Part shown: positions 11,601 through 22,587 of the stretch, piece after piece | How the letters are laid out: each line of letters begins with the position of its first letter | Numbering within the stretch: position 1 is the first letter of the stretch | Assembly (NCBI GenBank): GCA_033977485.1 | Contig: CM066983.1 | Location: forward strand, 107,413,580 to 107,477,579 | Length of the DNA: 64,000 bases | Direction: 5' to 3' | DNA from: Hydrangea macrophylla | Lineage: Eukaryota; Streptophyta; Magnoliopsida; Cornales; Hydrangeaceae | The notes under the pieces: model-generated | What the model was told of the DNA's origin: nothing | Seen by the model: the letters and a program-made list of their open reading frames with translations, nothing else | The model's database searches: none | Position numbers and translations under genes: made by a program

Positions 11601-14600
11601 AAGAAGGAAAAGTACGATGAGGTGAGGTATATACACTAGGAAGCACGGGTGCAACAGTCCGACACTCAGTGCGGGTGCGGCTGCATTTAATTAGTACACA
11701 TCCAGTGCAGGTGCAGCTGCAGCTGCCTTTCTGAAAAGTCCGTGCCACCTAGTATATACACATAGCATGCATTATGCATACCCTTTTTGGTAGGCTAAGC
11801 TAGTTAATAAGCCCATAATTACCTTGAGCAGTAACCATCTAACGAAGAAAAAATATCATTTTTGGTTAAAAAGGCGAAGGAAAGACACATTTAACAAGTA
11901 ACCTTCACTGGTCATTTGTTGAGAAAGAGTGGTATTGTAAAACAAATATCGACAAGTGATTCTTACCTGAACCAGTATAAAAGGCAGAGCCACACCCCCG
12001 CTAGGAGCATTTCCTGAGCTGTATAATTGTTCATTCCGTTGTATAAGGTTCTGAAGACCTACGAACTTGGAGGAAGGAGAGAACGTGTTAGCAAAAAGAT
12101 ATTGATCATTAACCATTGTCCCACCCAGAAGAAAATAGCCACATTCTAAAAGCCATGAAATCCATGCCATTGTCTTGAAACCAACCCAATATAGGGTAAA
12201 AAGATCAAGCTTACTTGTTCCTCCAGTTCCTGCAAATAGGCCTCCTTCTTTTCAATCCTGCTTCTCAGTCCATGGCGCTCTTTCTGTGCTTCGTACAATC
12301 GTAAAGTTGGATTAGCTAATATTACATCCAGAAAATCGTTACAGAATTTGAATTTCGTAAAGAAAAATACCCCGATACGATTCATGATTCATAATTTGAA
12401 CATTGAAATTTCAAGTTTTAGGGAAAATTTTGAAAATTTTAGGCCTTAATATTGCAAGCAAGTTGGGCTAAATTGTTATTTTATTCACTTTAGGCACTAA
12501 ACATGTATTTTATATGTATACAAAGTATACATTATCTTTTCTCTCCTAAACGAAGTGAATCTTACCATTCACGATCGATAATTTTTGGCAAACGATAAAG
12601 GTTTCAATTTATGATTTGGCAACAATGAAAATACCAACCGGAAAGAACTAAAAAATGAAAAACAAGAAGATAAAAGAAAAAAGGAAAAGAAGATGAAACA
12701 GCTAAAACTTAAACCTTTAACTCTTCAATATCATTCACGCTAGTTCGAGGCAGACCCTTCCATTGTATTTCTTTCTTATCTTTGGAAATAATATCCATTG
12801 CCATGAGAACATTGAGGGCATCATATACCCTTCGCCGAATGTTTTTCTCATCATATTGTTGCTGTATGTGTTCAAAACAGAAAATGGGTATATTAAATCA
12901 CTGAGTTTTAATAGTTCCAATCACATAAAGACAAAGATGCCGAGAAATTTCATCATGATTGGAAAGCAAACCTGGTCTGGAGATGAAACACTATTGCTAG
13001 GATCTGTGAATTCAGCCACAAGTTCATCAGCAACCTGAAAAATACTTTACATACTTAGATTTAGGCAATACATTTCTCCACTATAATTAAACAAATAATG
13101 CATATCAGGAGTGTCCGAGGAGTATCAATTCCCGACATGGAAGCGGTTCCCTTATAGAAGTATCCGTCTTTCAGAGTTAGAAGATAAGGCAATTTGTTCT
13201 ACCCAAAATCTCGTGAAAAATATGGATACTTATAGAGAGTACAGTCACGATAGAATTATGTCTGCAACGATTTCACAGAATCTCTAGAGACGTGAGGGGA
13301 AGATGGGAGAAAATCCTAGAGCAAGGAAACAATCATAGCATTAACAATCATGGCAATGAGAGTAAGCGAGAAAATGGAATTGTTTATAGCCTCAGCTGTT
13401 GTTCTCAGACTTGTGTAATGTATTCTCTCATAATAATAGTATCCTTACTTTAATGAATCTCTCCCTCACTCTTAATTGTAGACGGTTCTCACTGAACGAC
13501 ATTAAATATCACTTTCTTGTGTGCATAATTACCCCTTATACAAGGTTGGTGATTGGATTTCCATAAGTTTGTTTTCCTAACCAAATTTAGGAGGCCACAG
13601 AAAGCCAACCGCAACCTTGGTCATTAGTAACTGCACCTTCCAAAACAAGCGTTGTCCGTGCTTCTGCTAACAAAACAGCTGGTATCTGAGCCCATGGTTC
13701 GGTTTTGAACTCATAAATTTTAATGATTCAATTTTGTAATGCCGAAGGTCCAAAGCCCATAGAAAGTAACCGCGTGTTTGTGGAACCAAAAGAGTTTGTG
13801 GAATGTTAATGCTTTGACATGCTGCCAATGGAGCTTTCTCGAGACACAAAATTGGTCACAAAGCACACAAAATGGGTCTCAATAATTGCAACTTGCAACC
13901 GATTTTGATTACTGGCACTCAACTGCGAAAGTGAGGTTATGATATACTAGGCTCTTTGTACTTTTTACATCACTACATGACTTGAATGACAATTTGGTGA
14001 CCGCTTTATCTATTGGAAAATGGAATTGAATATTACAGGCCAAAACGAGCATAAAAAAGATCATCTAGCCAGTAGGTCCTAAATCAGCAGGTCCAATTCT
14101 AGGGCTAGGGGAAATCACTTCAAAGGCGGTCATGTGGAGAATCTCGGTAGGTATTCTTGCACAGATGGACTTATGAACCCACACATATAGGTGCACGGTC
14201 CTAGTTACAAACCATTCGCTGGAACTATTTTAACATTTTCACCAATGCCCTTATGGGCTTCTGTTAAAAGAGAAGTAGAACAGGAGGAACACAGCCAAAT
14301 GTTGCGGTTTGCAAGTTCAATATGCATGACTGTAATAGTTGACTTTGGATAATTGCATGTTGATCCTGAGATTACCCAAGATATCAACATTGTGAACTCA
14401 TGGATTAAAGGGGGTAAAAAACATCGTATGAGTGAAGAGATGTGCAAACAGTGAACATCTGCAAAAACCAAATGAAACATTGAGCATAAATAAAATCAAG
14501 AATTCAAAGAAACCAGCTGACCTCGTTGTAAGTGGTTCTTCCCTTGCTTTCCACTTTTTCGCACACTAAATAAAATAAGAGGTAGTAAAGACAGATCATC

Positions 14601-16549
14601 AGTTGACATTGTCACCAGACTGGACCATAACTACCTATTGAGAAGGCCAGTAACAGGAACAGCAGTTTTATTCTCCAAATATTGAGAAAAAAATGTACAT
14701 GTAGGGTGATGAAAACGAAAGTTTTGGTGGGAAAATTTTCATTTGGTGACCAATTCTTGACATCGAGAAATGTGATACTTTCGGCAACAAAATTCTTGCA
14801 TTGCCAATTGGTCTGCAACATAAAGTTAGGAAAATCCTCCCTCTATCCCATTTTAAGAGTCTCTTTGGGGATTTTCAACTTTTTAAGAAACTTTTTTGAT
14901 TGTGGTGAAATATTGTTACTTTCCATTACTGTCCTTTAGGATTGTGCTTCTCAAGAATATCCATATCATCTGCAGGTCATACTGATACATGTTGGCAAGT
15001 TAACCCCACCAAAGGGAAAACCCCAAACATAATCAGACAGATGAGAATAAACTAAAATACACACCTTTCATGCTAAACTGACGGAGTCCCCTACCACTCT
15101 TATCTCCGCCAGCTGCTCTCTGACCTCTTTTTTTCTTCCTGTTACTGTTCAAAACTGATAATAAGTAAAAGTCTGTATAGAACATACAAAGGAAAATAAT
15201 TAAATGAAGAACAAGCAATAATAGCAAAAAAGAACAAAACAATTGAAAATTTATCTTGGCCACAAGATAGAAACCGAGAGCAATTACAAGAATGTGAAAC
15301 AGCACTATATACAATCTTACAAGATGTCATCCATCGAGCTTTGCGGGCGCACTAAAAGCAAGCAGAATAAACTGACACTCAAGAAGAAGCACAATAAATA
15401 CTTCCCTCCCAGATTAACAAGAAGAAAGTTCAAACCACATTCGGACTTTAAGGCATAAGACCCTATCTAATAGATAATTACATACTTCAACGGAAAAAAA
15501 AAAAAAGGAACAGGTCTAAAAAACAAAAAATTAATGGACTCTATCAACATTCGTGGACTAGACGCATAATATAACATAACCAAAATGGAGCTTTCTAGGC
15601 TAGCCCATTTGTTAAATTGCTTACATTGAATTGAAGTGCAAACCATAGACCAATTCCACCAGTTCCATTCTTCCACAAAAAGAACCATGATGTGTGATAA
15701 GACTAGGAAAGATAGAAATAGAAATGAGTACATTCGAGAGACTATAGGAGTGTCACAGATTGATGATAAGTTGAGGGAGAATAGACTTAGATGGTTTGGT
15801 AATGTGCAACGAAGATCTGTATGGTTTGGTAATGTGCAACGAAGACCTGTAGACGCACCTGTGCCAAGAAGTGATAGAATCGTAGTGCCTGGAATGGTTA
15901 GAGGCAGGGCAGACCTAGGCTGGCCTGGGAGTATGTAGTGCAACAAAATATGAATATATACAATTTAAATGAGCATATAGCTCTTGATCGTGCAGAATGG
16001 AGAAAAAGTATTCATATAGCCAACTCAATTGATTGTGACAATTGGGACACAAAGGCTTGGTTCGGTTTAGTTTGGTAAAAGTGAATTCAACTCTGACAAT
16101 CACACACTTATTTGGAGAGTATAAACTACAGTCCCCAGGTGAAATTTGAGAACAATGTCGAATTAACATTTCAACAATTCCTACAGTTACAACTAACTCA
16201 CAATTCAGAGAGTTTTACAATTTTAATATTCTATCTTAACACACACAGCATTGTATGAATTATCAACAAATCTGAAGTAAGTAAATCAACTAAAGGCTCA
16301 CCCAACAGCCCCTTGTGATCCGGCATCGTCGCCATGAATATCAAGGTGGTTTAACCTTAGGAAAGTGTTGTCGCTGGCCGGCGTGGCCACGGCAGCCTCG
16401 CTCCGGCTCGACGGAGACCCAACACTGCCACTGGTAGACACTGATTGGCCTGAAACTGTGGTGCCCCATGACTTGGTGGCTCCTCCTCCTCTCGAAATAG
16501 CCAAAGGGTTCTTGTCCCCATCTTCTTGATGAGTCCCACCAGTCACCAT
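8622..16549 (-). CDS. DPB: E2F dimerisation partner, DPB-like transcription factor
   Basis: DP proteins pair with E2F factors to bind TTTSSCGC-type sites and control the G1/S programme in the nucleus. Nine exons (minus strand): 16549-16302, 15138-15065, 14565-14522, 13034-12972, 12861-12715, 12283-12215, 12065-11967, 9401-9331, 8862-8622. They total 1056 nt, or 351 residues plus stop, and every junction is GT-AG and in phase. The product matches the Arabidopsis DPB type: [16 protein letters not shown] near residues 27-42, basic [10 protein letters not shown] at 84-93, winged-helix segment about 99-190 with [10 protein letters not shown] at 152-161, then a coiled-coil heterodimerisation region about 186-230 ([25 protein letters not shown]), and the conserved DP C-terminal block after ALPFILVQ. 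The start is the conserved MVTGG; the frame stays open upstream but that part has no DP similarity. Introns 1 and 7 carry transposon debris without affecting the exons. Confidence 0.95.
10121..11591. mobile_element. Possible TIR element in DPB intron 7, host of a nested MITE
   Basis: The ends AGCATGGACAC (10121-10131) and GTGTCCATGCT (11581-11591) are perfect 11-bp inverted repeats. Further inward, both ends carry related words in inverted order such as GGACAC and GTGTCCG. The interior has no transposase frame and contains the MULE-like MITE at 10364-10929. No clear TSD was found, so the boundaries and superfamily are uncertain. Confidence 0.45.
10364..10929. mobile_element. MULE-like foldback MITE with 9-bp TSD
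   Basis: A 566-bp element whose two arms, about 220 bp each, are near-perfect inverted copies. It starts GGGCAAATTACAC and ends GTGTAATTTGCCC. A perfect 9-bp TSD, TAAAATGAA, lies at 10355-10363 and 10930-10938. Long TIRs plus a 9-bp TSD are typical of Mutator-like elements. There is no coding capacity. It lies in intron 7 of the DPB-like gene, so the transcript could form a long hairpin here. Confidence 0.9.
15660..16045 (+). pseudogene. RTE-type LINE reverse transcriptase tail, antisense in DPB intron 1
   Basis: The plus-strand translation gives the end of a non-LTR reverse transcriptase: [12 protein letters not shown], then [18 protein letters not shown], then DAPV and, after a frame change near 15940, [16 protein letters not shown]. 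These blocks are characteristic of the C-terminus of plant RTE-like LINEs. A 30-bp in-frame tandem duplication repeats [10 protein letters not shown] / [10 protein letters not shown] at about 15791-15850. Only the extreme 3' end of the element is present, as expected of a 5'-truncated insertion. Confidence 0.8.
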
Positions 16550-16976
16550 CTTGGCTAACAACACCAACCAATAATCATTAAAAAAAAAAAAACTGAATTT
16601 GAGAGAAACCCAGATGAGAACAGACCAACTAAAATCTGGGTTTCGAAGAAAAACTATAATTAGTGAGAGGTCCCTCGCTTTTTTCCCAAACACGGTGAAA
16701 CACCCAGAATTTCTCTCTCCAAAAATCCAAAGACTGCGCTGCGAAGGTTCTGTCTTTCGCAGGCTGTTGTGTTAATGGAAGTGTGAGAAAGGGTGTGTTA
16801 GAGGCGATCGTGTTGATCAAAACGAGGGCTCTGTCTGTGGATGGACTCTAGTGGGTAAAGAATTCAGGTGAGGGGCCAGTGTTCGAGCACATGGAAGGAG
16901 GGAAACGAGGGTTTGTAAGCCTTTTATATTTTATTTTAAAAAAAACAAATGATTTTTGTTTATGGGAATTTTAGTT
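16550..16976. promoter_or_regulatory. 5' leader and proximal promoter of the DPB-like gene (inferred)
   Basis: The sequence directly upstream of the conserved start codon, read leftward, is bounded upstream by a MULE-like MITE that begins at 16986. It contains a short A/T run near 16580 and mixed sequence above it. No canonical E2F site was seen here. The transcription start was not determined. Confidence 0.45.
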
Positions 16977-16985
16977 AAATATCTT

Positions 16986-18087
16986 GGGGTAATTACACTA
17001 ACCTCCCTCGAGGTTAGGTCTAATTACACTGACCTCCCTTGTGGTTTTCAAAATTACACAGACCTCCCCTGAGTTTAGTATTTAGGTAACAATTTGCCCC
17101 CTCCGTTAACTTCCGTTAGTAAACCGTTAAATATAATTACACAGACCTCCCCTGAGGTTTTCAAAAGTACACAAACCTCCCCTAACTTTAGTATTTAGGT
17201 AACAATTTACCCCCTTTGCTAGTAAAAGATCATAACAAGATATGCTTAGGCCAACAAATATTTGTGTTAATTTTTTCAAAATACCCTTTTAAACTTTCCA
17301 AAATACCCTTACCCTCGTTTTACGGTTTTTTTCTACCAACCAACAAAAAAAAAAAAACTGCCATCTACATGTCATGATCCCATGCAAATATGGGGTAAAC
17401 GTATGGTTAAGATTATAGGGTCACACCATATCAGCATGCTAACATAGTGTGACAGACTCACTAAATTTGAAATTTTACAAATTAGTCATGACCCCTTTGG
17501 AAATAGGGGATATATGTGTTGCCTAGATGGATATACGTCTTACAAATTAGTATGTTGATGTGGTGTGACCCTCTAATCTAGGCAAGACGCATATCCCCTA
17601 TTTCCAAAGGGGTCATGACTAATTTGTAAAATTTCAAATTTAGTGAACCCATCACACCATGTTAGCATGCTGATGTGGTGTGACCCTATAATCTCAATCA
17701 TACATTTACCCCATATTTGCATGGGATCATGACATGCAGATGGCAGGTTTTTTTTTTTTTTTGTTGAGCAGAAAAAAAAAAAAAAAAACATACATCGAGG
17801 GTAAGGGCATTTTGGAAAGCTTATAAGGGTATTTTGGAAAAATTAACACAAATATTTGCTGGCCTAAGCATGTCTTGTTATGAGCAAAGGGGGTAAATTG
17901 TTACCTAAATACTAAAGTCAGGGGAGGTTTGTGTACTTTTGAAAACCTCAGGGGAGGTCCGTATAATTATATCTAACGGTTTACTAACGGAAGTTAACGG
18001 AGGGGGCAAATTGTTACCTAAACACTAAACTCAAGAGAGGTCAGTGTAATTAGACCTAACCTCGAGGGAGGTCAGTGTAATTATCCC
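16986..18087. mobile_element. MULE-like long-TIR element, 1.1-kb foldback
   Basis: The element starts GGGGTAATTACACT and ends AGTGTAATTATCCC. A perfect 9-bp TSD, AAATATCTT, lies at 16977-16985 and 18088-18096. The two halves are inverted copies over nearly the full length, with the turn near 17530; for example CATGATCCCATGCAAATATG on the left recurs inverted near 17715. Repeated CTCCCTCGAGGTTAG and CAGACCTCCCCTGAG words mark each arm. No transposase is encoded. It sits within about 440 bp of the DPB-like start codon. Confidence 0.9.
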
Positions 18088-18096
18088 AAATATCTT

Positions 18097-18447
18097 CTAG
18101 AATAATCTTTTTATTTTGTCTTAGGTTTCAACCCTTTCTTCTTCTTCTTTTTCTTTCTTTCTTTCTTTCTTTTTTTATAAGTAAAAAGTCATTCACTAAA
18201 AAATTTCATATAATTAGTTATGTAAAATTTTAAAAATAATAGGGATACGCACCAAACGATAAATTAAACGATACACTAGTTTTAAATGCATGTACTCTGT
18301 GTTGTGTAAGTGATGCACAAAAAAGTGTGAAAAATTCAAACAGCACAGGGTACATGCATTTAAAGCACAGTGTGTCGCTTGGTGTGTCATTTGGTGTGTA
18401 TCCCTATCATTATTGGTAAAATTTTGTAACATGAGGTTTGATTTGAT
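18097..18447. other. AT-rich spacer with a CTTT repeat
   Basis: A (CTT)n/(CTTT)n run lies at about 18136-18170. A small imperfect inverted repeat around 18240-18415 places ATACGCACCAAACGATAAA opposite GGTGTGTATCCCTAT, with ATGCATGTACTCTGTG-like arms, and may be a further decayed MITE. No gene was seen. Confidence 0.4.
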
Positions 18448-18732
18448 TAGGGTGCGTTTGATAAAACTGAAAATTAAGTACTGAAAATTAAGTGCTGAAT
18501 TTTAAGTACTGAAAATTTTAAGTGATTGATTTGTAATACTGAAAACAGTGCTTCAACTATTGAAATAGAATGCATTCAGTGATTATTTTCAGTAGAAAAT
18601 TTTCACTTAAAGTTTTCAGTGATTTTTTGACTGCTTTTTCAATTAAGTGGTATATTATCAAACGCACTGAAAAAGAATAAGTACTGAATCTTTTCATTTT
18701 CATCACTTAATTGAGTTATCAAACATACCCTA
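18448..18732. mobile_element. hAT-like MITE (285 bp)
   Basis: The ends are TAGGGTGCGTTTGATAA and TTATCAAACATACCCTA, imperfect inverted repeats of 17 bp. The interior is rich in AAGTACTGAAAATTAAGTG-type words in both orientations. No convincing 8-bp TSD remains. The TIR start (TAGGGTGCGTTTG) is one commonly seen in hAT MITEs of plants. Confidence 0.65.
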
Positions 18733-18968
18733 AGTTTCACTAATCAGTATTTTAAATTAAAATTAAAAATAAATTATCCTTTAAACTCAATTAACCCAAA
18801 ATAAAAAGATTCCTTTACTAATAGTCTACTTAATAATCTAGATGCATTGCGTTTGACCGGCCTGCGTTGGGATCATGGGAACTATTTGGAAACATGCAAA
18901 ATGTGAGACCAAGTTCAATTCTATTTCATATTGAATACAATTTCATTAATGTTATAAGCATAGAAAAA

Positions 18969-19062
18969 TGCACAGAATTGATCCAGACCACTCATTTCGG
19001 TGGCCTCCATACCAAAATGTGTGGGGGCCATCGAAATGAGTGGTCCGGATCAATTCTGTGCA
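18969..19062. repeat. Short inverted repeat
   Basis: Arms of about 36 bp, beginning TGCACAGAATTGATCC and ending GGATCAATTCTGTGCA, pair with a few mismatches around a loop of about 20 nt. A partial extra copy of the arm follows at 19062-19090. It is probably a small MITE or a remnant of one. Confidence 0.75.
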
Positions 19063-19150
19063 CAAATTCTGTGCAAATATTCTGTGCACAAATCATTTCT
19101 GATACAATTTTATGAAAATCAATGTCATGTTAGTTTGATAAATAATAGGG

Positions 19151-19305
19151 TAAATTACACAAACCTCCCTTGAGGTTTGCCTTAATTACACGGACCTCCC
19201 CCTTAGTTGCAGAAATTACACGAACCTCCCTCGAGGTTTGTAATTAGGTAACAAAATGCCCCCTCTCCTAACGGTCCGTTGGTTTTTTTTACATTAGCCT
19301 CCCCT
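19151..19305. mobile_element. Truncated MULE-like arm
   Basis: Starts GGGTAAATTACACAAACCTCC and continues with GAGGTTTG and ACGGACCTCCC words, the same family style as the 16986-18087 element. The matching right arm is missing from its expected position, so this is one arm of a broken element. A lone right-end fragment of the same kind (CTCAAGGGAGGTCAGTATAATT) lies at about 37585-37608 inside the HisRS gene. Confidence 0.6.
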
Positions 19306-19521
19306 GAAAATTACAATTAGCCCCCCTAATATTATAAAATTGTCATACTAAACCTCCTTTCTCTTATATTTTTGTGCTAATTATAAAATCCCTCCTCCCT
19401 CATATGTTTTTGGGTTAATTTTTTTAGCATTAGTTTATATCATCTACACAAAATACATATAAATAGGTCCAAATTTTTTTTTTCCCCCGAACAAACCTCT
19501 GTCAAGCCCCCCTGTATTAAT

Positions 19522-19753
19522 TTTCTAGATCCGCCACTGCCCCTATGCTTCAAAAGTGACGAAAATTCTAAAATTGGTTAAAAATATAAACACTTGACCC
19601 CTTTTGTGATGTTAATTTTATTTCAGTCCACAATCACAGAGGGTTAAATATATAAACACTTAACCCCTTTTGTGATGTTAATTTTATTTCAGTCCACAAT
19701 CACAGGGGGTTAAGTGTCCACTTTTGAAGCATAGGGCAGGGGCGGATCTAGAA
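19522..19753. repeat. Foldback with internal 66-bp tandem duplication
   Basis: Outer arms read TTCTAGATCCGCCACTG on the left and CAGGGGCGGATCTAGAA on the right, continuing inward as CCCCTATGCTTCAAAAGTG against its inverse. Between them a 66-bp unit beginning ATAAACACTT(G/A)ACCCC is repeated in tandem at 19586 and 19652. The CAGGGGCGGATCTAG / CTAGATCCGCCACTG ends resemble hAT termini facing outward, so this may be the junction of two decayed hAT elements. Confidence 0.6.
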
Positions 19754-21023
19754 ACAATACACGAGGACCACAAAACCAGTTCCACGACTTTCTAACACAG
19801 CCTCATCGATTTAATTTTGAGAAAGAATATGTTCAGTAAAATGAAAAGAAAAAATTTTTGGTCCGCAAGTGAAATGATAAGTAAAAAAAGAAAAAAGAGA
19901 AAGAAGAAGATAGAGTAAAAATTAACTATTTTGACATGCCATTTTCTGAATTCATCCAATCTCTAATATGTAGAACTCCGTAGTATTTATGTGTGAGAAC
20001 TACCAAACCAAGGAAATAGTTCAAGTTCTCCTTACTTTTTCTTTTCTATTTTTCTTGAATCAACTACAAGCTCGCCTTGATTCATACGTAGGAAAGGAGA
20101 ATAAAACATACGAAATTTTTTAATCACATAATAATTCCTTTTCCCATTTCTTTATTTTCAATTGTTTTTGAGAATTTTATAGTAATTTCTTAATTTGCAT
20201 GTAGGACAAAAGACGAGAGAAAATATTTTCCCATTCTTCCATTTCCTTTTCCTTCGCAAATCTGCACACCAACACAAGGCTTCGCAATTCTCTTATTATT
20301 CATTTGGTTTTTAACTTTATCAAAGTAACTAACAAAATAAATCATCAGTTATTATGAAGAAAGGGGAAAAAAAAAATGTAAGAAAAAAGGTCAATATTAG
20401 AGGGGTAAAAAACTTTATTGAACACACCATTTTTATCTTTTTTCCTAATTGCTTTGGACTATTTTGGGAATTTTAATTGAGATAATTGAAAAACAAAGAA
20501 AGTAAAAATACTTCCTAGCTTCCGTTTTCTCATCTTCTTTTAGCTCATTAAGTTCACAACTTGTATGGGGAATTGATTTTAGCACTCCAAAAGTTACAAC
20601 TTTTGAAGTGCCAAAATCAATTGTAACTTTTGAAGTGCCAAAATCAATTCCCGTTGTATGGAGCATTATCACCCCCAAGGCTGTAATTGAGTAAAGCAAT
20701 TTATGACAATCTCATCTAATTTAATTTTCATTTCTTCTTGACATTGGAACTCCTCCAAGGCAAAGTCAAAAAATCCGATATGTCTTGAGTGATCCGAATA
20801 TTGACAAGGACATTTCCGAGTGATCCGAATATGGACAATGACCCACAGGCCACAACCACAAGTCACTGGTATCCCGTGAGCAGTGTAAAAAATCTTCAAA
20901 GATCAAGAGAAATCAAACTCCAGACGTCTGGATTTACAATTCGCAGAGCAAGTCATCCAACCGACTGCCCTAGCAAATTCCATTTAAGTTATAGATCAGT
21001 ACAACTAAAACAAACCCCACTAA
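19754..21023. other. AT-rich intergenic sequence
   Basis: No gene was recognised. A short 27-bp-period duplication containing ACTTTTGAAGTGCCAAAATC lies at about 20599-20649, partly inverted relative to the sequence just before it. The open frames here are short and lack any familiar motif. Confidence 0.5.
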
Positions 21024-21307
21024 GGCTTAGTTTGGCCCCTATGTGGCTTTTTAAAAGGAGCATATGAAATTTACTACTAAGTTGTTTGATAATTTTGTAC
21101 AGGTGACACACTACTCTTCAAAAATATATCATGAAACCAAAAAGCCACCTTGAGCTTTTAAAAGCTCCATTCTAGAGATTTTAAAAGCTCCCCCAAAAAA
21201 GCCCTAAGTTCAATTTTTATAAAGCGCATAAACTAGTTACCAAATGAATTAACATGAAATTGTGCTTTTAAAAAGGAGAAGCACCAAAAGGGGGGCCAAA
21301 CTAAGCC
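21024..21307. mobile_element. TIR MITE with GGCTTAGTTTGGCCCC ends
   Basis: Left end GGCTTAGTTTGGCCCC and right end GGGGGGCCAAACTAAGCC form good terminal inverted repeats across 284 bp. Interior words such as AAAAGCTCC and GCTTTTAAAA occur in both orientations. The flanks share CACTAA on each side, but a clean 8-bp TSD could not be shown. It is probably hAT-derived; no coding capacity. Confidence 0.65.
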
Positions 21308-22587
21308 TAACACTAAGAGGCTTAATCCCTCTAGGGTACGCAACCCTAGAGAATAAGGTAGAGCTTGAAATACCCACCTCTTTTGAGACACTTTGAAGAT
21401 TCTTACATTTGATAAATAAGCAAGCCAATCAGTGTAGTAATTTTTCTTCTCATGGCTGAAGAATCAGACTACATTCCAAGTTTATGTAGAGGAGGAGGGA
21501 TGCAGAGTTCTAGCAAAAAGCCCTTTAGAACAAGAAAAAGAAATTTATTCTTTGAGATTGTCACTGACATTCCTCTCAATCTCAAGTGAACACGCACTCA
21601 AATCACAATGGCACTGTCCTATCTAGTATCTTTATGGTTAGAAACAAGAAAGAGTTGATTGAGAATCTAACATGTGGATGCTTTTCATCTATAAAATAAA
21701 AGTATCAAAGCAAATCTGACCAAAATAGCTAAGCTAAGCCAAAATGGGCATACCACAACCCTATGACTCTATAAAGCAGGTGGTCCAGGACTATCTCAAT
21801 ACCTTTACCACATGGACCACCCCATTAGACTTAGAAAAGACAAAGTCAAGACCATATCCGAGCTTATTTCTACCAAGTAGCATTTCAATTGGTCAGCCAA
21901 AAAACAAAAGGGTAGAATTTCAATTCCTTTTCTACATCATCTCCAACATCTATTCTCAAAATTCTAACACAATAACTAAAGTACTACACTTCTGTACTTT
22001 TTTAAGGTACTTTTCCTCCTATTATAAAAAAAATTCTATTGGTCCACCTACGTTCCACGTTGGGACACTTATACACGTGGACAATCTCACTTTAAAACAG
22101 TAGAAAAAGTATCTATGGAAATGTACCCAAGTCTCTGTCATTAATAATTATCACTAGCCAATACACACAATTCAATTGAACCTTGTACTTACCAAGGAGA
22201 GATGAATAACTACATTTCTTGGAGAGAAACTTACCAAGGACCAAATTTCAGCACCTAACGGAAATAGAAGGTCCACCAAGCAGTTATTTCACTTTTTCTG
22301 CTAGTACCATTGGGCAAGATAGTACATGGCGAGAGGTAAAAGAGAAGCAAATGAATGTAACAAGAGACTGGCGGTACAATGTGAAGAAGATTAAAACATC
22401 TTTCTTCCATCAAATGCCTAATATTAACTCTTTGGAGATGTACAATACAAAATGGACTTCATTAAAAGAAAAATCACTAAAAAATATACAGTCACATAAA
22501 TTAAATGAAAATGATGAGTGGACATACTAACCCAATTAATGGAAACAAATGTAACGAGTACATAGATCCAAAATTATTTAATTCTTA
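21308..22587. other. 3' flank of the HisRS gene
   Basis: Sequence left of the HisRS stop codon. The gene runs leftward, so its 3' UTR should occupy the part nearest 22587. The open frames at 21744-22103 and 22219-22530 have no recognisable domain and unremarkable composition, and are treated as chance. No other feature was found. Confidence 0.5.

Noticed and set aside
13676..13702. TGGTATCTGAGCCC resembling a copia primer-binding site in DPB intron 3
   Set aside because: No LTR ends or matching second LTR could be found around it, so it is probably a chance match or a very old remnant.
16550..16693. N-terminal extension of the DPB frame to 16693
   Set aside because: The frame is open, but the added residues are hydrophobic and unlike any DP protein; the conserved start is at 16549.
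21744..22103. 119-codon open frame downstream of HisRS
   Set aside because: No domain, no Kozak-like context, no splice partners recognised; AT-rich chance frame.
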